64,000 nucleotides of DNA from Rhizobium indicum (GTDB lineage: Bacteria; Pseudomonadota; Alphaproteobacteria; Rhizobiales; Rhizobiaceae): contig NZ_CP054021.1 of NCBI RefSeq assembly GCF_005862305.2, forward strand, positions 3,699,501 through 3,763,500, given 5' to 3'. The position numbers and the translations under genes are program-made. Shown in pieces: positions 17,944 to 26,692 of this stretch. Each line of letters opens with the position of its first letter. The stretch's first letter is position 1. The notes beneath the pieces were generated by a model, which ran no database searches, was not told where the DNA came from, and saw nothing but the letters and a program-made list of their open reading frames with translations.

Positions 17944-18930
17944 TCAATTGAACCGGATGCGCGGATCGAGCAGCGCCAGCAGCAGATCCGACAGCAGCAT
18001 GCCGACGAGAGTCAGCGCGCTCAAAAGCAGGATGAAACTGCCGGCGAGATACATGTCCTGCGAGATCAGCGCGCGGAAAAGCAGGGGACCTGCGGTCGGA
18101 AGGTTCAGCACGATGGCGGTGATCGTCACGCCGGAGACGAGATGCGGCAGCACCCAGCCGATCGCCGAGACGAAGGGATTGAGCGCGATTCTGACCGGAT
18201 ATTTGAGGATCACCTTGTATTCCGGCAGTCCCTTGGCGCGGGCGGTGACGACATAGGGCTTGTGCAGTTCGTCGGTCAGGTTGGCGCGCAAGATGCGGAT
18301 CATCGCTGCCGTTCCCGATGCGCCAATGATGATGATCGGGATCCAGAGATGGGCGAGGAAATCGCCGACCTTGGCGAGGCTCCAGGGCGCCTCGGCATAC
18401 TCAGGCGAGATCAGCCCGCCGACGCTCTGGCCGAGATATTTATAGGCGATGTACATCAGCGTCAGCGCCAGGATGAAGTTCGGCACCGCAAGGCCGATGA
18501 AGCCGAGAAAGGTGAAGACATGATCGCCGACGGAGTGGCGGCGGACGGCGGAATAGATGCCGATCGGCAAAGCCACGATCCAGACGAAGAGCAGGCTCAA
18601 GAGCGAGATCACCAGCGTCGAGCCCATGCGGCCCCAGATCAGCCCGGAGACGGGCTGGCCCCACTCGAAGGAGTAGCCGAAGTCGCCGCGGCTGACGATG
18701 CCCCAGATCCATTTCAGGTATTGGACATAGAAGGGGTCGTCGAAGCCGTAGATTTCCTTCAGCCGCTCGATCTGCGCGGGATCGACGGTCTGGCCGCTGT
18801 CGCTCATGGTGGCGATCATCGAGGTCAAATAGTCACCCGGCGGCAGCTGGATGATCAGGAACGAGATCAGCGACATGCCAAACAAGGTCGGGATCATGTA
18901 GAGCACGCGCTTGAAGATATAGCCAAGCAT
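17944..18930 (-). CDS. DppB-type ABC permease
   Basis: 328-residue membrane protein with the DppB/OppB N-terminus (LGYIFKRVLYMIPTLFGMSLISF, residues 2-24), LPPGDYLTSM, and the coupling loop PYVVTARAKGLPEYKVILKYPVRIALNP near residue 230. About six hydrophobic segments. It is the first permease of the importer and is separated from the GHL6-like glycosidase gene upstream by 104 bp. That gap contains no obvious gene, but it has GC-rich sequence that might hold a processing hairpin. Confidence 0.9.
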   Translation of the reverse strand: MLGYIFKRVLYMIPTLFGMSLISFLIIQLPPGDYLTSMIATMSDSGQTVDPAQIERLKEIYGFDDPFYVQYLKWIWGIVSRGDFGYSFEWGQPVSGLIWGRMGSTLVISLLSLLFVWIVALPIGIYSAVRRHSVGDHVFTFLGFIGLAVPNFILALTLMYIAYKYLGQSVGGLISPEYAEAPWSLAKVGDFLAHLWIPIIIIGASGTAAMIRILRANLTDELHKPYVVTARAKGLPEYKVILKYPVRIALNPFVSAIGWVLPHLVSGVTITAIVLNLPTAGPLLFRALISQDMYLAGSFILLLSALTLVGMLLSDLLLALLDPRIRFN

Positions 18931-19034
18931 CGAAACGTTTCTCCTCCCGTCGGGAACGCCGTGACGCGCTTCCCCCGGATCTTCACCCGCCTTCGGCCCT
19001 CCAGGCCGAAAGCGCTCCTTCGTCGCGTGTCATC

Positions 19035-21152
19035 TCATTTCCAGGTGAGATGCAGGACCTCCAGCCGATCGATACCAGGCACCTCAACCTGCGCGCGGCC
19101 ATTCCCGAAGCTGAAGCTTGCGGCGCGGTCGGCAACAACGAGCCAGGCCTTCGCCACCGATCGGCCCTCCGGAATCTCCACCGAAACGGTCTGCGCTGCC
19201 AGAGGGTAATTGTCGCGGATCGGGCCTTTCATCATCATCGGATTGGTAAGGTTGAAGAGGCTGAGCGCCAGGCCCTCATCGTTTTCGCGCAACGCCAGAT
19301 CGACGACGCCCTTGCCCTTGACGGTGACGCGCGGCGTCTTGCCGAGTGCCCAATGGACGGCGTTGGCGATGAGACGGGCGTGGTCGACCGCAAAGACCTC
19401 CCAGAAGATCTCGCCGATGTTCCAGGGAATATAGACCGTGCGGCCACCCTTGCCAGTCTCGCGGGCGATGACGGCAGCACCTTTCGGGTCTTCACGCGGA
19501 TAGACCTCTTCCATCGGCAGATCGGGAAAGTCGGGGACGTAGAGGAAGGGCGTCTTCGCATCGGCCGACGGTTCGGCGTGGATCAGGCGGGTGCCGCCCA
19601 TGATGCGTTCGGCGCCGTCGAAACCCCGATTGATCGGGTGATCGCCGGAAAGGGCGACATAGGTGTTCTTGACGATGCCGCGCGGGCCGGAGACGTATCT
19701 GGCGCCGAGCACGTCGGCCAGGCCGAAGTCGGGACGATTCTTGCCGAATTCGTCACGCAGCGAGGTCTCATAAGAGGCAATGACGCTGCCGCCACGATCG
19801 ACATAGGCGCGGATCGCCGCGTTCTGCGCATCCGAAAGGCAGGAGGCGTTGGCGAGAATGATCAGCTTGAAGCGGTCGAGATTTTCCTCGGTCAGCACCT
19901 GGTCAGAGAGCAGCTCGAAGGGCAGGCGGGCTTCAACGAGGGCGTGGTAGAGACCCAGATCGTGCTTCTCGGCGGAATGCCGCTCTTCCGGCGCCCAGTG
20001 GCGCAGCGTCGTCGAGGGATCGATGACGGCGATTTCGGCGGTCGGCTTCATGCTTTCCAGCACTGGCTCCACGGCTGCCTGCAGGGCGAATGCGTCGGCC
20101 ACCGGCTCGACCCAGCGTTTGTCGGGCACGACGCCGTTGAACTTGGTGAACCAGGCATAGAGGCCGTGGGCGGTGCCGTCATTGATCCAGAGCTGCATCT
20201 CCTCACCCGAGGTGACGGCATCCTTCCAGCGATATTCCTCCTCCGGGCCGATCGAGGTGATCAGCACGACCGGGCGGTCGGGGAAGGTGGCGCGGATGCG
20301 CTTGCCGTTGCGGCCAGCCGACCAGCCGAGCTCGAGGCCCTTGCGGCCCTGATGGTCGACGACGAGAAAGGGGCAGTGCCTGGCGATGACCGAGAGGTCG
20401 AATTCCATCAGCGACGCGCCGCCCATGTTCGGAATGAAGCTCGCATGCGGGCGGATCGCTTTGACGGCATCGTCCCATTGGGCGATCATGTCGGTAAGCA
20501 CGCGGCGGCGCCATTGTACCCAGGCCTGCCAGGCGGGATCCTCGGCATCGGGTTTTACGGGCAGGGCGTGGCCGGACATGTCCTTGAAGCGGCGGGCGCT
20601 GTCTTCGCTATAATCGACGCCGTGGCCCTGCCAGCGATTGGCGAAGACCGCATCGATATCGTATTTGCGGACGATCTCCGTGACCACCTCAGGCATGAAG
20701 ACGCTGTTGTAGTCGCCATAGGCATTGGTCACCCAGACATCGGGATAGGCCCAGTGGCGGCGCGGCGTGCCGTCGGCGTTGATCATCACCCATTCCGGAT
20801 GGGCTTTGGCGGCATCGTCATGGATCGCATGCGGGTCGACGCGGGCCATGACATGCATGTCGAGTTTGCGGGCGGCGTCGACGAGCGCGCCGAAGATATC
20901 CTTGTCGCCGAGATATTTGCTCACATAGTGGTAAGGCACTTCGCTCGGATAATAGGCGATATAGCCGCCGGCACTGAGGCAGACCGCGTTCGATTTTGTG
21001 CGTTTGAAGACATCGATCCAGAAGGCCGGGTCGTATTTCTCCGGGTCGTCTTCCACGAAGGTCAGCTGGGTCCAGCGGGTCGCGGTCTTGAACCAGTCCG
21101 CCGTCCTCAGCGTGTGGGTGTTCTGTTTTCTGGCATCGAGCATCGTCTTCAT
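19035..21152 (-). CDS. Putative GHL6-like glycoside hydrolase with trimerisation-type domain
   Basis: 705-residue cytoplasmic protein without signal peptide. Residues 1-380 look like a TIM-barrel hydrolase of the GHL6 type (SAGGYIAYYPSEVPYHY, MHVMARVDPHAIHDD, NADGTPRRHW, VFANRWQGHG). Residues about 395-520 resemble the GATase-like trimerisation domain of GH42 enzymes (LIILANASCLSDAQNAAIRAYVDRGGSV), followed by a beta domain. Activity is not known from the sequence. Its place between the binding protein and permeases implies a role in cutting the imported glycan, in parallel with the GH42 enzyme at 11117. A second in-frame ATG lies three codons downstream. Confidence 0.75.
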   Translation of the reverse strand: MKTMLDARKQNTHTLRTADWFKTATRWTQLTFVEDDPEKYDPAFWIDVFKRTKSNAVCLSAGGYIAYYPSEVPYHYVSKYLGDKDIFGALVDAARKLDMHVMARVDPHAIHDDAAKAHPEWVMINADGTPRRHWAYPDVWVTNAYGDYNSVFMPEVVTEIVRKYDIDAVFANRWQGHGVDYSEDSARRFKDMSGHALPVKPDAEDPAWQAWVQWRRRVLTDMIAQWDDAVKAIRPHASFIPNMGGASLMEFDLSVIARHCPFLVVDHQGRKGLELGWSAGRNGKRIRATFPDRPVVLITSIGPEEEYRWKDAVTSGEEMQLWINDGTAHGLYAWFTKFNGVVPDKRWVEPVADAFALQAAVEPVLESMKPTAEIAVIDPSTTLRHWAPEERHSAEKHDLGLYHALVEARLPFELLSDQVLTEENLDRFKLIILANASCLSDAQNAAIRAYVDRGGSVIASYETSLRDEFGKNRPDFGLADVLGARYVSGPRGIVKNTYVALSGDHPINRGFDGAERIMGGTRLIHAEPSADAKTPFLYVPDFPDLPMEEVYPREDPKGAAVIARETGKGGRTVYIPWNIGEIFWEVFAVDHARLIANAVHWALGKTPRVTVKGKGVVDLALRENDEGLALSLFNLTNPMMMKGPIRDNYPLAAQTVSVEIPEGRSVAKAWLVVADRAASFSFGNGRAQVEVPGIDRLEVLHLTWK

Positions 21153-21229
21153 CCAATCATTGGCAAAAGAAGGTCCCCGGCGCCAACCGGCGGGGCCGGC
21201 GCCTAACTAGGCTCCTGGGATAAAGGTCT

Positions 21230-23155
21230 TCAGACCTTGTAGAACTGCTCCGGCATGGTCGGAGCGGGCGTCGGCCAGCCGAAAGAGTTCGGCATGATCT
21301 TCGTGACGTTTTTCATGTTGTTCTTGACGACGCCGTATCCGTCGGGCGGCAGCGAGATGCCGAAGACATAAAAATTGTCGGCGGCGCCTTGCAGGATCTG
21401 CTTCATGACCTCGCGTTGGCCTGATGCGTCGGAGGTCGCCTTCAGCTTGTCGTAGAGCGCAAGCTGGTTCTTCGTGCTTTCCGGCGGTTCCTCAGCATTG
21501 GCATTGGCGCGGTCGCGATACCAGAGCTGCCAGGCCGGGGCATACATGGCGTTGGCATCGGTCGGCACGTAATAGCGCGGGTCGAGCATGGCGGCGACGC
21601 CGCCATTTGCGCCGAACTGGTGGGCGGTCGCATCGAAATCACGGCCTTGACGGACGCGCGTTTCCCAGAGCGAACGGTCCATCGAGCGCATCTGTGCATC
21701 GATGCCGACCGCCTGGAACATCGGGATCACCAGCTGGAAGAGATCGAGGAAGACGGCGCGCGCCTGGTCGATCTCGAAGATGATCGTCAGGCGGCGGCCC
21801 TTTTCGTCGAGGCGGAAGTTCTGGTCGTCGCGCTTCGGCACGAGCTGGTCGAGCATGGCATTCGCCTTGTCGACGTCATAGGCCGTGAACTGCGTGGCGA
21901 GCTGCTCGTTGTAGAGCGGGTCCTCCTTCTTGACCGACGGCTGGGCAGGCGCGCCCTGGCCGACGAGCACCGCATCGATCAGCGACTGCCGGTCGAGTGC
22001 TGTCGAGAGTGCCGCACGGAAATCCTTGTTCCGGAAGAGCTTCCGCTTGGTCTCGTCGTTGTGGTTCAGGTTGAAGATGAAATTCATCACATTGGCTTCG
22101 GTCGAAGTCAGCGTGTAGAAATCATAGCCGCCCTGCTCACGCGCATCGTAGAGAACCGACTTGTTGTTCGGCGTGGCGATATACTGGTCCATCAGGTCGA
22201 CTTCGCCCTGCATGGCCTTCAGCAACAGAACCTGCGGGTCGGCGACCATCTGGTAGACGATGCGGTCCATATAGGGCAGCTGGTTGCCCTCGGTATCGAC
22301 CTTCCAATAGTAGGGATTGCGCTCGGCAACGGCGCGCTCGGTGTTTTCGCCGGGCGCTATGGTGAACATCCAGGCGTGCACGCAGGGCTTCTTCGAGGAG
22401 TTCAGGAAGAAGGCGTTGTCATCCTGGAAACCGGCGGCCGCCTGGAAGGAGGCGATCCAGCTTTCGAAACCGCGTTGTTTGGCGAGTTCATCGGCCTTCG
22501 GATTGAAGTCGATGTGGAACTGCTCGAGATAATGTTTCGGTGTGCGCGTCGTCTGGTCGTTGTTTGCCCAGGCGACCTGCAGTGGGAACAGGCCGTTCGG
22601 CTTGTCGAAGGTGACCTTGAAGGTCTGCTCATCGACGATCTCCAGCTTGGCCGGCTTGCCGCCGGACTTCCAATGATCCTGGCCGACGAAGGCGACGCGC
22701 TTGTCGGTGAAAACGGTGTCGTACCAGAACTTGATGTCGGCGGTGGTGTAGGGATGGCCGTCCGACCATTTCATGCCCTTGCGCAGGCGGATCGTATAGA
22801 CCTTGGAGTCGGCGTCGCCCTCGAAGGACTCAGCGACATTCAGCGTCACGCCAGACCAGTCGGGCGTATAGCGCAACAGCGGCTCGTAGGCCTGGTAGCG
22901 GAACAGCATCGACAGCGACCCGCCGCCGACCAGCGCCATGTTCCAGTCGCCGCCGTACTTGCCGACGCTTTCGACCGGTTTGACGACGAGCGGATTTTCA
23001 GGAAGCCGCTCCTTCAGACCCGGCAGGGCGCCGCTCGACACTTTCGCTTTCAGGATATCCGCTTCCTTGAAGTCAGCGGCGAAAACCGGCAGGGCCGGCA
23101 ATATCAGGGCGGCCGACGTCCCGGCCAGAAACGCACGTCGTTTCAGCTTGATCAT
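21230..23155 (-). CDS. Family-5 (peptide-type) ABC substrate-binding protein, likely oligosaccharide-binding
   Basis: 641-residue periplasmic protein, longer than DppA/OppA (about 540). I start at MIKLKRRAFL, with GGAGGAGA upstream. The N-terminus KRRAFLAGTSAALILPALPVFA contains a twin-arginine-like RRAFL and an AFA cleavage site. SBP_bac_5 features are the cluster YTIRLRKGMKWSDGHPYTTADIKFWYD near residue 130, a central FNLNHNDETKRKLFRNKDFRAALSTALDR and the C-terminal SFGWPTPAP. Length and glycosidase neighbours make an oligosaccharide ligand more likely than peptides. First gene of the long catabolic operon; it diverges from the LacI regulator. Confidence 0.9.
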   Translation of the reverse strand: MIKLKRRAFLAGTSAALILPALPVFAADFKEADILKAKVSSGALPGLKERLPENPLVVKPVESVGKYGGDWNMALVGGGSLSMLFRYQAYEPLLRYTPDWSGVTLNVAESFEGDADSKVYTIRLRKGMKWSDGHPYTTADIKFWYDTVFTDKRVAFVGQDHWKSGGKPAKLEIVDEQTFKVTFDKPNGLFPLQVAWANNDQTTRTPKHYLEQFHIDFNPKADELAKQRGFESWIASFQAAAGFQDDNAFFLNSSKKPCVHAWMFTIAPGENTERAVAERNPYYWKVDTEGNQLPYMDRIVYQMVADPQVLLLKAMQGEVDLMDQYIATPNNKSVLYDAREQGGYDFYTLTSTEANVMNFIFNLNHNDETKRKLFRNKDFRAALSTALDRQSLIDAVLVGQGAPAQPSVKKEDPLYNEQLATQFTAYDVDKANAMLDQLVPKRDDQNFRLDEKGRRLTIIFEIDQARAVFLDLFQLVIPMFQAVGIDAQMRSMDRSLWETRVRQGRDFDATAHQFGANGGVAAMLDPRYYVPTDANAMYAPAWQLWYRDRANANAEEPPESTKNQLALYDKLKATSDASGQREVMKQILQGAADNFYVFGISLPPDGYGVVKNNMKNVTKIMPNSFGWPTPAPTMPEQFYKV

Positions 23156-23332
23156 AGGAATCTCCTCCAAAAATCCGGCCCTTATCATTATTTTTGCTGT
23201 GGGCTGGGATGAGGGACAGATTACATTTGGATATTGTTAGGTAAAGCGTTATGTTTCTGTTAGTGCGAAAATTTGCCTTACCGGCGCGGTTGATATAGCC
23301 AGCGTCGCATCAATCGAACGGCGAGGTGCCAC

Positions 23333-24352
23333 GTGGGAAGCAGGGGCCGAGTTACATTGCAGACGATCGCGCGGGAGGTCGGCCTGTCAAAATACGCCGT
23401 GTCGCGGTCGCTTGCCGGCAAGAGCGGCGTCAGCGAAGAAACGCGCGCGCTGATCCGCGAGACGGCGCAGCGCCTCGGCTATACCAAGCCCACCGGGCAG
23501 GGTACTGCCGGCGAGGTCGCGGTCGTCTTTCACGATCTCGATGCCATCAACAGTGAGCTCTATATGCAGGTGCAGAACGGTGTGCAGCGCGAGGCTCATC
23601 GGCTTGGCATGACGCTGCGCGTACGCTGGACCCATGATTCCGGCCAGTTGGAAGAGCTGGCGCGCACTTGCGACGGGCTGATGCTCGTCGGTCCGCATGC
23701 CCGTGAGGCCGTGGCGGCGGTGAGTGCCACCGGCGTTCCAATCGTGCGTTTCGGCTGGGTAGATGCGCTCGAACAGATCGACCATGTCGGCGGCACCGAC
23801 CATGAGGCAGGGCAGGCGGTGCTGGAGTATCTGGTCGGGCTCGGCCATCGGTCCATCGTTTACGTCTATGGCATGCCGGGCCTGCGGGGGCGCCAGGAGC
23901 GGCATTACGGTGCCCGCGAAATCGCCGAACGTTATCCGGATGTTGCGCTTCATGTTATGCAGTTCGACGAAGAGAATGGCTTCAGTGCGGCCTTCCGAGC
24001 GCTCGTGGAAAAGGGCATCCGGCCGACGGCTTTTTTTTGCGCCCATGACGGGCTGGCACTGACCGTGGTTTCCGAGCTGCTCGGTCAGGGATACCGCATT
24101 CCCGACGATATTTCGGTCGTCGGTTTCGGCGACTACTCGCCGGCAACGCAGATCTCGCCGGCGCTGACGACGGTGAGGATGGAGGGGCAGGAATGCGGGG
24201 CGGTCGGGCTGCGGCTCTTGCTCGAGCGCATCGAGAATCCACGCCTGCCCGGCATGCCGGCGCGGCGCATCATGATTGCCTCGCGCATCATCGAGCGCCG
24301 CTCGGCCGGACCCTGCAAGGCGGCGGCGAGCGTCGATGCCGCCGAGGTTTAA
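23333..24352 (+). CDS. LacI-family transcriptional regulator
   Basis: 339-residue repressor. Residues 6-55 form the LacI helix-turn-helix and hinge (TLQTIAREVGLSKYAVSRSLAGKSGVSEETR), followed by a periplasmic-binding-protein-like sensor domain (NGVQREAHRLGMTLRV, DHEAGQAVLEYLVGLGHRSIVYVYG, FFCAHDGLALTVVSELL, ISVVGFGDYSPA). The start is GTG at 23333 with a weak GAGGTG site. It diverges from the 12-kb transporter/glycosidase operon across about 180 bp and probably controls it. The 3' end overlaps the stop of the convergent gene by 4 bp. Confidence 0.9.
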   Translation: MGSRGRVTLQTIAREVGLSKYAVSRSLAGKSGVSEETRALIRETAQRLGYTKPTGQGTAGEVAVVFHDLDAINSELYMQVQNGVQREAHRLGMTLRVRWTHDSGQLEELARTCDGLMLVGPHAREAVAAVSATGVPIVRFGWVDALEQIDHVGGTDHEAGQAVLEYLVGLGHRSIVYVYGMPGLRGRQERHYGAREIAERYPDVALHVMQFDEENGFSAAFRALVEKGIRPTAFFCAHDGLALTVVSELLGQGYRIPDDISVVGFGDYSPATQISPALTTVRMEGQECGAVGLRLLLERIENPRLPGMPARRIMIASRIIERRSAGPCKAAASVDAAEV

Positions 24353-25119
24353 CCGCCGAGTGAAGCAATCGCGGCCTTGACCGCATCCGCGCCCGGCCTG
24401 GTCGGCCGGTATTCCAGACCGACGGCGCCGTCATAGCCGTTGGCGAAGATCCAGCCGAGGCGTTGAGCAAGGTCGATGCCGCCGGAACCCGGTTCGTTGC
24501 GGCCGGGGTGATCGGCGACATGGACGTGGATGATACGGTCGAGACGGCCGTTCAACACCTCCTCGGTGCGCTCGTCCATCACGGCGGAATGGTAGATGTC
24601 GTAGACGATACCGATCTCGGGGCGGGCGACGTCATCGATGATGTCGAGACCTTCGCGGGTCGAATCGAGGAAATAGCCGACATGGTCGATGCGGATGTTG
24701 AGCGGCTCGACGCCGAGGCGGACACCGCTACCCTTGAGGATATCGGCGCCGGCTCTCAGCGTTTCGGTAAGCGCCCGGCGCTGTTCTTCGCGGCTCAAGC
24801 CTGGGAGATCGTCGCCCGCCTGGGCAATCAGCACCGGCGCGCCGAGACGCTTCGCGACACTGACGGATTCGGCAAGGCCTTTCAGCCAGGCCTGCCGATT
24901 TGCGGCGTCGGTCAGCGCGATCATCGGTTCGGCGACGAGGCTGGAGACGGCAAGACCGGTTTCCTTCAGCGCCGCCTCGATCGCATCCAGATCCTTGCCG
25001 GTCCAGCGCCAGAATTCGATCGCCGTCAGGCCGGCCGCATGGGCGCGGCGGATGCGATCGGGAAAGCTGTCGCCCTCTTCGGCAAACAGCCACTCTATGC
25101 AGGCTGAATAACGTCGCAT
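24349..25119 (-). CDS. Hydroxypyruvate-isomerase-like TIM-barrel sugar isomerase (second paralogue)
   Basis: 256-residue member of the xylose-isomerase-like TIM-barrel family. It starts MRRYSACIEWLF, with GGGAGGAG upstream; longer in-frame starts read through the intergenic region. Landmarks are LGVEPLNIRIDHVGYFL (ligand Glu), GIVYDIYHSAVMDE (Asp/His) and HVHVADHPGRNEPGSGGID. It resembles Hyi at 14200 but is clearly divergent from it. It may isomerise hydroxypyruvate or another 2-keto or ketose substrate made from the imported glycan. It diverges from the SDR gene at 25262 and converges on the LacI gene. Confidence 0.82.
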   Translation of the reverse strand: MRRYSACIEWLFAEEGDSFPDRIRRAHAAGLTAIEFWRWTGKDLDAIEAALKETGLAVSSLVAEPMIALTDAANRQAWLKGLAESVSVAKRLGAPVLIAQAGDDLPGLSREEQRRALTETLRAGADILKGSGVRLGVEPLNIRIDHVGYFLDSTREGLDIIDDVARPEIGIVYDIYHSAVMDERTEEVLNGRLDRIIHVHVADHPGRNEPGSGGIDLAQRLGWIFANGYDGAVGLEYRPTRPGADAVKAAIASLGG

Positions 25120-25261
25120 GAAAACTCCTCCCATCTGTTGATGCAGGCATGCGACAGATCGGCGCCTGCCGCAAGAGGAGTTCGGGCGCTTGACGCCCGG
25201 GTTCATTGGCGAAACACTCGGCACATCAGGCCGGGATCTCCGGCCGTTTGCGGAGGAAGAC

Positions 25262-26050
25262 ATGGATCTCGGACTGAAGGGAAAGACTGCCGTCATAACA
25301 GGTGCGTCGGTCGGCATCGGGCTGGCGATCGCCGAGGGGCTGGCGGCTGAGGGCGCCGACCTTGTGCTGGCAGCCCGTGGCGGCGAACGGCTCGAGGCGG
25401 AAGCCGCCCGTATCGCCGAGAAGTACGGCGTCAGCGCGGCCGCTGTCGCGGCCGATGTGGCGACGGTTGCTGGAACCGAGGCGATCATCGCGGCGGCGGC
25501 CGAAAAAGGTGGCGCCGATATCCTCATCAACAATGCCGGCACCGGATCGAACGAGACGGTGATGGAGGCGCCCGACGAGAAGTGGCAGGACTATTGGGAC
25601 CTGCATGTGATGGCCGCCGTGCGGCTGGCGCGCGGAATCGCGCCGCAGATGAAGCAACGCGGCGGCGGGGTGATCCTGCACAATGCCTCGATCTGCGCCG
25701 TCCAGCCACTCTGGTACGAGCCGATCTACAATGTCAGCAAGTCGGCGCTGATGATGTTTTCGAAGACGCTTTCGACCGAGCTCATCAAGGACAATATCCG
25801 CGTCAACTGCGTCAATGCCGGCCTGATCCTGACGCCCGACTGGATCAAGACCGCCAAGCAATTGACGGCGGAAACCGGCGGCAATTGGGAAGGCTACCTG
25901 CAGAGCGTCGCCAACGAGCACGCCGCCTCCAAACGCTTCGGCACGCCCGAGGAGCTGGCCAACGTCTTCGTCTTCCTGAGTTCGGAGCGTGCGAGCTATT
26001 GCATCGGCTCGACCTATTTCGTCGATGGCGGCATGCTGAAGACGATCTGA
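25262..26050 (+). CDS. Short-chain dehydrogenase/reductase
   Basis: 262-residue classical SDR. Cofactor loop TGASVGIG (residues 13-20), NNAG (near 89), catalytic Ser in HNASICA and YxxxK as YNVSK (near 156-160), and a C-terminal YFVDGGML. I start at MDLGLKGKTA, where cggaggaag precedes the ATG; the frame opens upstream without a ribosome site. It probably oxidises or reduces a sugar-derived alcohol in the same catabolic island, but the substrate is unknown. Confidence 0.88.
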   Translation: MDLGLKGKTAVITGASVGIGLAIAEGLAAEGADLVLAARGGERLEAEAARIAEKYGVSAAAVAADVATVAGTEAIIAAAAEKGGADILINNAGTGSNETVMEAPDEKWQDYWDLHVMAAVRLARGIAPQMKQRGGGVILHNASICAVQPLWYEPIYNVSKSALMMFSKTLSTELIKDNIRVNCVNAGLILTPDWIKTAKQLTAETGGNWEGYLQSVANEHAASKRFGTPEELANVFVFLSSERASYCIGSTYFVDGGMLKTI

Positions 26051-26127
26051 CCGAGACTGCCGGCAGGGCGCGCGGCGGCCGGTCTTTCTCGAGGCTGCCG
26101 GGCGTTTCTGTGGACGTTGCCGATACA

Positions 26128-26144
26128 AGCTATAAATAATAGCT
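26128..26144. promoter_or_regulatory. Inverted repeat upstream of the Rrf2 gene
   Basis: Agctat-aaata-atagct: perfect 6-bp arms around a 5-bp AT centre, about 85 bp before the chosen start. Autoregulation by the Rrf2 dimer is plausible. Confidence 0.45.
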
Positions 26145-26226
26145 ATTTTGTTGTATGTTCACGCTTTTGACGCTATTTGCCTGCTATTGGCAGGATAAAT
26201 ACTGCGATTTCTACAAGGCGACGACG

Positions 26227-26691
26227 ATGCTGACGAAAAAGGGAAAATACGGGCTGAAAGCGCTGGTCGACCTGGCGCGGCTGGCGCCGGGTGAGACCGC
26301 CTTCATCAACGACATCGCGGCCCGCAACAATATCCCGAAGAAGTTTCTCGATACGATCCTGCTCGAACTGCGGAATGTCGGCATCCTGCGCTCGAAGAAG
26401 GGGCCGGGCGGCGGCTATTCTCTGTCGCGGCCGGCAACCGAAATCCGCATCGGCCATGTCATTCGCACGCTTGACGGGCCGTTGGCGCCGATCCGCTGCG
26501 CCAGCCGTACGGCTTACGAGGCCTGCGACGACTGCGCCGATCCCGAGACCTGTCAGGTGCGGCGCTCGATGACCGATGTTCGGGACGCGATCGCCGCCAT
26601 TCTCGACAATATGACCCTCGAGCAATTCGTCGCCGATGGCGGCAGCATCGACGGCGCCAAGGAAGAATTCCCGATCTCCGCCGCCAGCTGA
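26227..26691 (+). CDS. Rrf2-family transcriptional regulator with four clustered cysteines
   Basis: 154-residue regulator starting MLTKKGKYGLKAL, with AAGGCG upstream. The winged helix (residues 1-65) ends in the Rrf2 wing KKGPGGGYSLSRP. The C-terminal part carries C91, C100, C103 and C109. The spacing (C-X8-C-X2-C-X5-C) differs from IscR (three Cys) and from RirA, so it could hold an Fe-S cluster or sense redox or sulphur state in its own way. It converges with the SfnB-like flavoprotein gene, only one base separating the two stop codons; they may share a sulphur or iron context. Confidence 0.88.
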   Translation: MLTKKGKYGLKALVDLARLAPGETAFINDIAARNNIPKKFLDTILLELRNVGILRSKKGPGGGYSLSRPATEIRIGHVIRTLDGPLAPIRCASRTAYEACDDCADPETCQVRRSMTDVRDAIAAILDNMTLEQFVADGGSIDGAKEEFPISAAS

Positions 26692-26692
26692 T

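Noticed and set aside
19050..21206. 718-codon plus-strand open frame opposite the GHL6-like gene
   Set aside because: Antisense shadow; no motifs, whereas the minus-strand protein has domain-like features.
21620..23212. 530-codon plus-strand open frame opposite the family-5 binding-protein gene
   Set aside because: Antisense shadow; the minus strand carries a clean signal peptide and family pattern.
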